A DNA stretch of 64,000 nucleotides, taken from assembly GCF_000215745.1 (NCBI RefSeq), contig NC_015663.1:496001-560000 (forward strand), given 5' to 3'. Position 1 is the first letter of the stretch. Every line of letters starts with the position of its first letter. This document shows, piece by piece, positions 62,709 through 64,000 of this stretch. The notes under the pieces are model-generated. The model made no database searches and had not been told where the DNA came from. It saw only the letters and a program-made list of their open reading frames with translations. The stretch comes from Klebsiella aerogenes KCTC 2190. GTDB taxonomy: Bacteria; Pseudomonadota; Gammaproteobacteria; Enterobacterales; Enterobacteriaceae. The position numbers were made by a program, and so were the translations under genes.

Positions 62709-64000
62709 TTAGAATAGATTAAATGCATAATCAATCTGGAATTCGATAGAATGATTAACTGCACGCTTTGGTCTACCATCGTCGGTTAGAATTGGTCGAT
62801 TTTTTTTACTTTGGTAATTCCAGGAAGGGCCACCGGACAACTGGAAACTTAAATTCTTTTCCCACGATGGTTTCCACCTTGAGAACAAAATAGTCTCACC
62901 ACGCTCAATTGTTTGGGAGTGGTATTTCATCCCCCATCCAATAGCGCTTTGTAACCCGATATTCACTTCTGGCGTTAAGTTATATTCCGTCGTCCATGTC
63001 ACCGATTTTTCATTATTACCGACGTAGTCATTACCCCATGCATCCGCCATAGAATTGAATCTTCCGCGACTATTCTTTGCCATGTGTCGTTCAAAATACC
63101 CAAGGTGATCGTCTGAAGAATTGGCCCTGGTCCAGGATGCACCAAACTTATTTTTCCACTTATGCTGTTTCCATTCCAGGTAAAATGCAGCATGCCATGC
63201 ATCATTATTGAATGGACGATAATCAGCACTCATCGCTTTGAAATCTTTGAGACCATGGTTCATATATAACATGGTAAGTACTCGGCCCTGATTCTTAGCT
63301 AAAGACTGAGGCTGCCAACCGACTTCCACGCCATGCCGCTGCATATAGTTATGACTTTCGCCATAAAAATAAAGCACACTATAATCCTTTTGTTTATAGC
63401 TGAGCTCTCCTGTAGCCAGGTAACTTATATTTTTCTTACGATCGGCAGTCTGGAAATGAACCTGCTCAGGAGAATCACGATCGCTGTATCGGTCAACCCA
63501 TGCGCCGCGAAAAGCGAGTCGGCCAAACTCGCTATCCATCTTCCATCCTTGATAGGTACTTGGTATCGCACGACTCGAATTCGTCAACGCTCCCCATTTA
63601 TTGATAATCTGCCAACCAGAATACAGTCTGAAATAACTATCTTCACCGTCAAGTTTCAATTTAGCATATAACTGGCCAAATTTATGAAATCCCTTCGCTT
63701 TCCCATTATCATTGTATAAGACGCTGCGCCCAGCGAAATCATCACTTGCGGCCAACTTAAAAACTTGATAATACGATGTGTCAAAACCAATAATATCGGC
63801 AATATAACCCGAACGGAAATCTAATGTTACCCCTTGCCCCCAGGCTGTTTGCACTGACCTTTCACCATAGTCAGAGGAGTTAAGGTTTTTGAATTGGTTT
63901 CTCAAGGAAATATCAGCGCTACTGTCTGTGATAAAGTTAGTTACACCATTTGGTGGTCTACTCCTCGATTCTTCAGCTGCATATATCGGTGACATTGATG
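62709..64000 (-). CDS. OprD-family outer-membrane porin (5' partial)
   Basis: Runs off the right edge: the first residues visible (SMSPIYAAEESRSRP) look like the end of a signal peptide, so the start codon lies beyond 64000. About 430 residues remain, matching the OprD/ChiP-like barrel: YGERSVQTAWGQGVTLDFRSGYIADIIGFDTSYY (family N-terminal strand region), many amphipathic strands, and C-terminal Phe (FQIDYAFNLF), the barrel-assembly signal. These porins take up amino acids, chitooligosaccharides or similar small molecules. It precedes aphA on the same strand by 28 bases. Confidence 0.88.
   Translation of the reverse strand, partial: SMSPIYAAEESRSRPPNGVTNFITDSSADISLRNQFKNLNSSDYGERSVQTAWGQGVTLDFRSGYIADIIGFDTSYYQVFKLAASDDFAGRSVLYNDNGKAKGFHKFGQLYAKLKLDGEDSYFRLYSGWQIINKWGALTNSSRAIPSTYQGWKMDSEFGRLAFRGAWVDRYSDRDSPEQVHFQTADRKKNISYLATGELSYKQKDYSVLYFYGESHNYMQRHGVEVGWQPQSLAKNQGRVLTMLYMNHGLKDFKAMSADYRPFNNDAWHAAFYLEWKQHKWKNKFGASWTRANSSDDHLGYFERHMAKNSRGRFNSMADAWGNDYVGNNEKSVTWTTEYNLTPEVNIGLQSAIGWGMKYHSQTIERGETILFSRWKPSWEKNLSFQLSGGPSWNYQSKKNRPILTDDGRPKRAVNHSIEFQIDYAFNLF

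Overview
This 64-kb stretch reads as chromosomal DNA of an enteric bacterium of the Klebsiella/Raoultella group. The supporting markers are a Klebsiella-type type 1 fimbrial operon ending in fimK, a PhyK-type phytase, yjdIJ, mdtNOP, and a pyridoxal-phosphate histidine decarboxylase cluster. Inducible ornithine decarboxylase (speF-potE) together with histamine production fits Raoultella ornithinolytica or Klebsiella aerogenes best. That species call is inference. Most of the window is GC-rich core-like sequence. The 35.7-38.2 kb stretch is clearly more AT-rich.

Layout: 0-3.5 kb holds the end of an oxidative catabolic operon (SDR dehydrogenase, PDR/VanB-type reductase, flavin reductase, MHS-family transporter). 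3.6-8.4 kb (minus) is a four-gene chaperone-usher operon. 8.7-10.3 kb holds a small charged secreted protein, an Lrp-type regulator and a divergent LysE-type exporter. 10.8-21.4 kb is the type 1 fimbrial locus: fimB and fimE, the invertible fimS switch (in the OFF orientation here) and fimAICDFGHK. 21.5-28.9 kb holds yjdJ/yjdI, a palindromic repeat, ytcA-mdtNOP, a 106-bp tandem repeat and a POT peptide transporter. 29.4-33.4 kb is speFL-speF-potE. 33.4-35.7 kb holds rcnR/rcnA and queH. 35.7-38.2 kb is an AT-rich island with a toxin/immunity-like gene set. 38.2-42.9 kb (minus) is a phytate/inositol-phosphate module: periplasmic phytase, organophosphate transporter, inositol monophosphatase and LacI regulator. 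43.3-45.0 kb holds a catalase-family peroxidase overlapping a cytochrome b561. 45.3-51.2 kb is the histamine cluster: antiporter, hdc, a second HisRS, and a fusion of a Y1-transposase-like protein with a degenerate HisRS. 51.2-59.6 kb (minus) is a third chaperone-usher operon whose last gene is a PglL/WaaL-type membrane ligase. 60.2-61.5 kb holds a ToxR/CadC-like membrane regulator and a partner membrane protein. 62-64 kb holds a class B acid phosphatase and a truncated OprD-type porin.

How the genes fit together: amino-acid decarboxylase/antiporter pairs for ornithine and histidine give two acid-consuming systems in one region. The histidine system has its own HisRS and an unusual non-catalytic HisRS relative. 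The phytase module forms a complete inferred route from periplasmic phytate to cytoplasmic inositol. Three different adhesive fimbriae lie within 56 kb. One is under site-specific inversion. Another is translationally linked to a probable protein O-oligosaccharyltransferase and faces a membrane-bound transcription regulator.

The two most novel items are the Y1-transposase-like/pseudo-HisRS fusion at 49.3-51.2 kb and the PglL-type gene one base after the last fimbrial gene at 52.87 kb.
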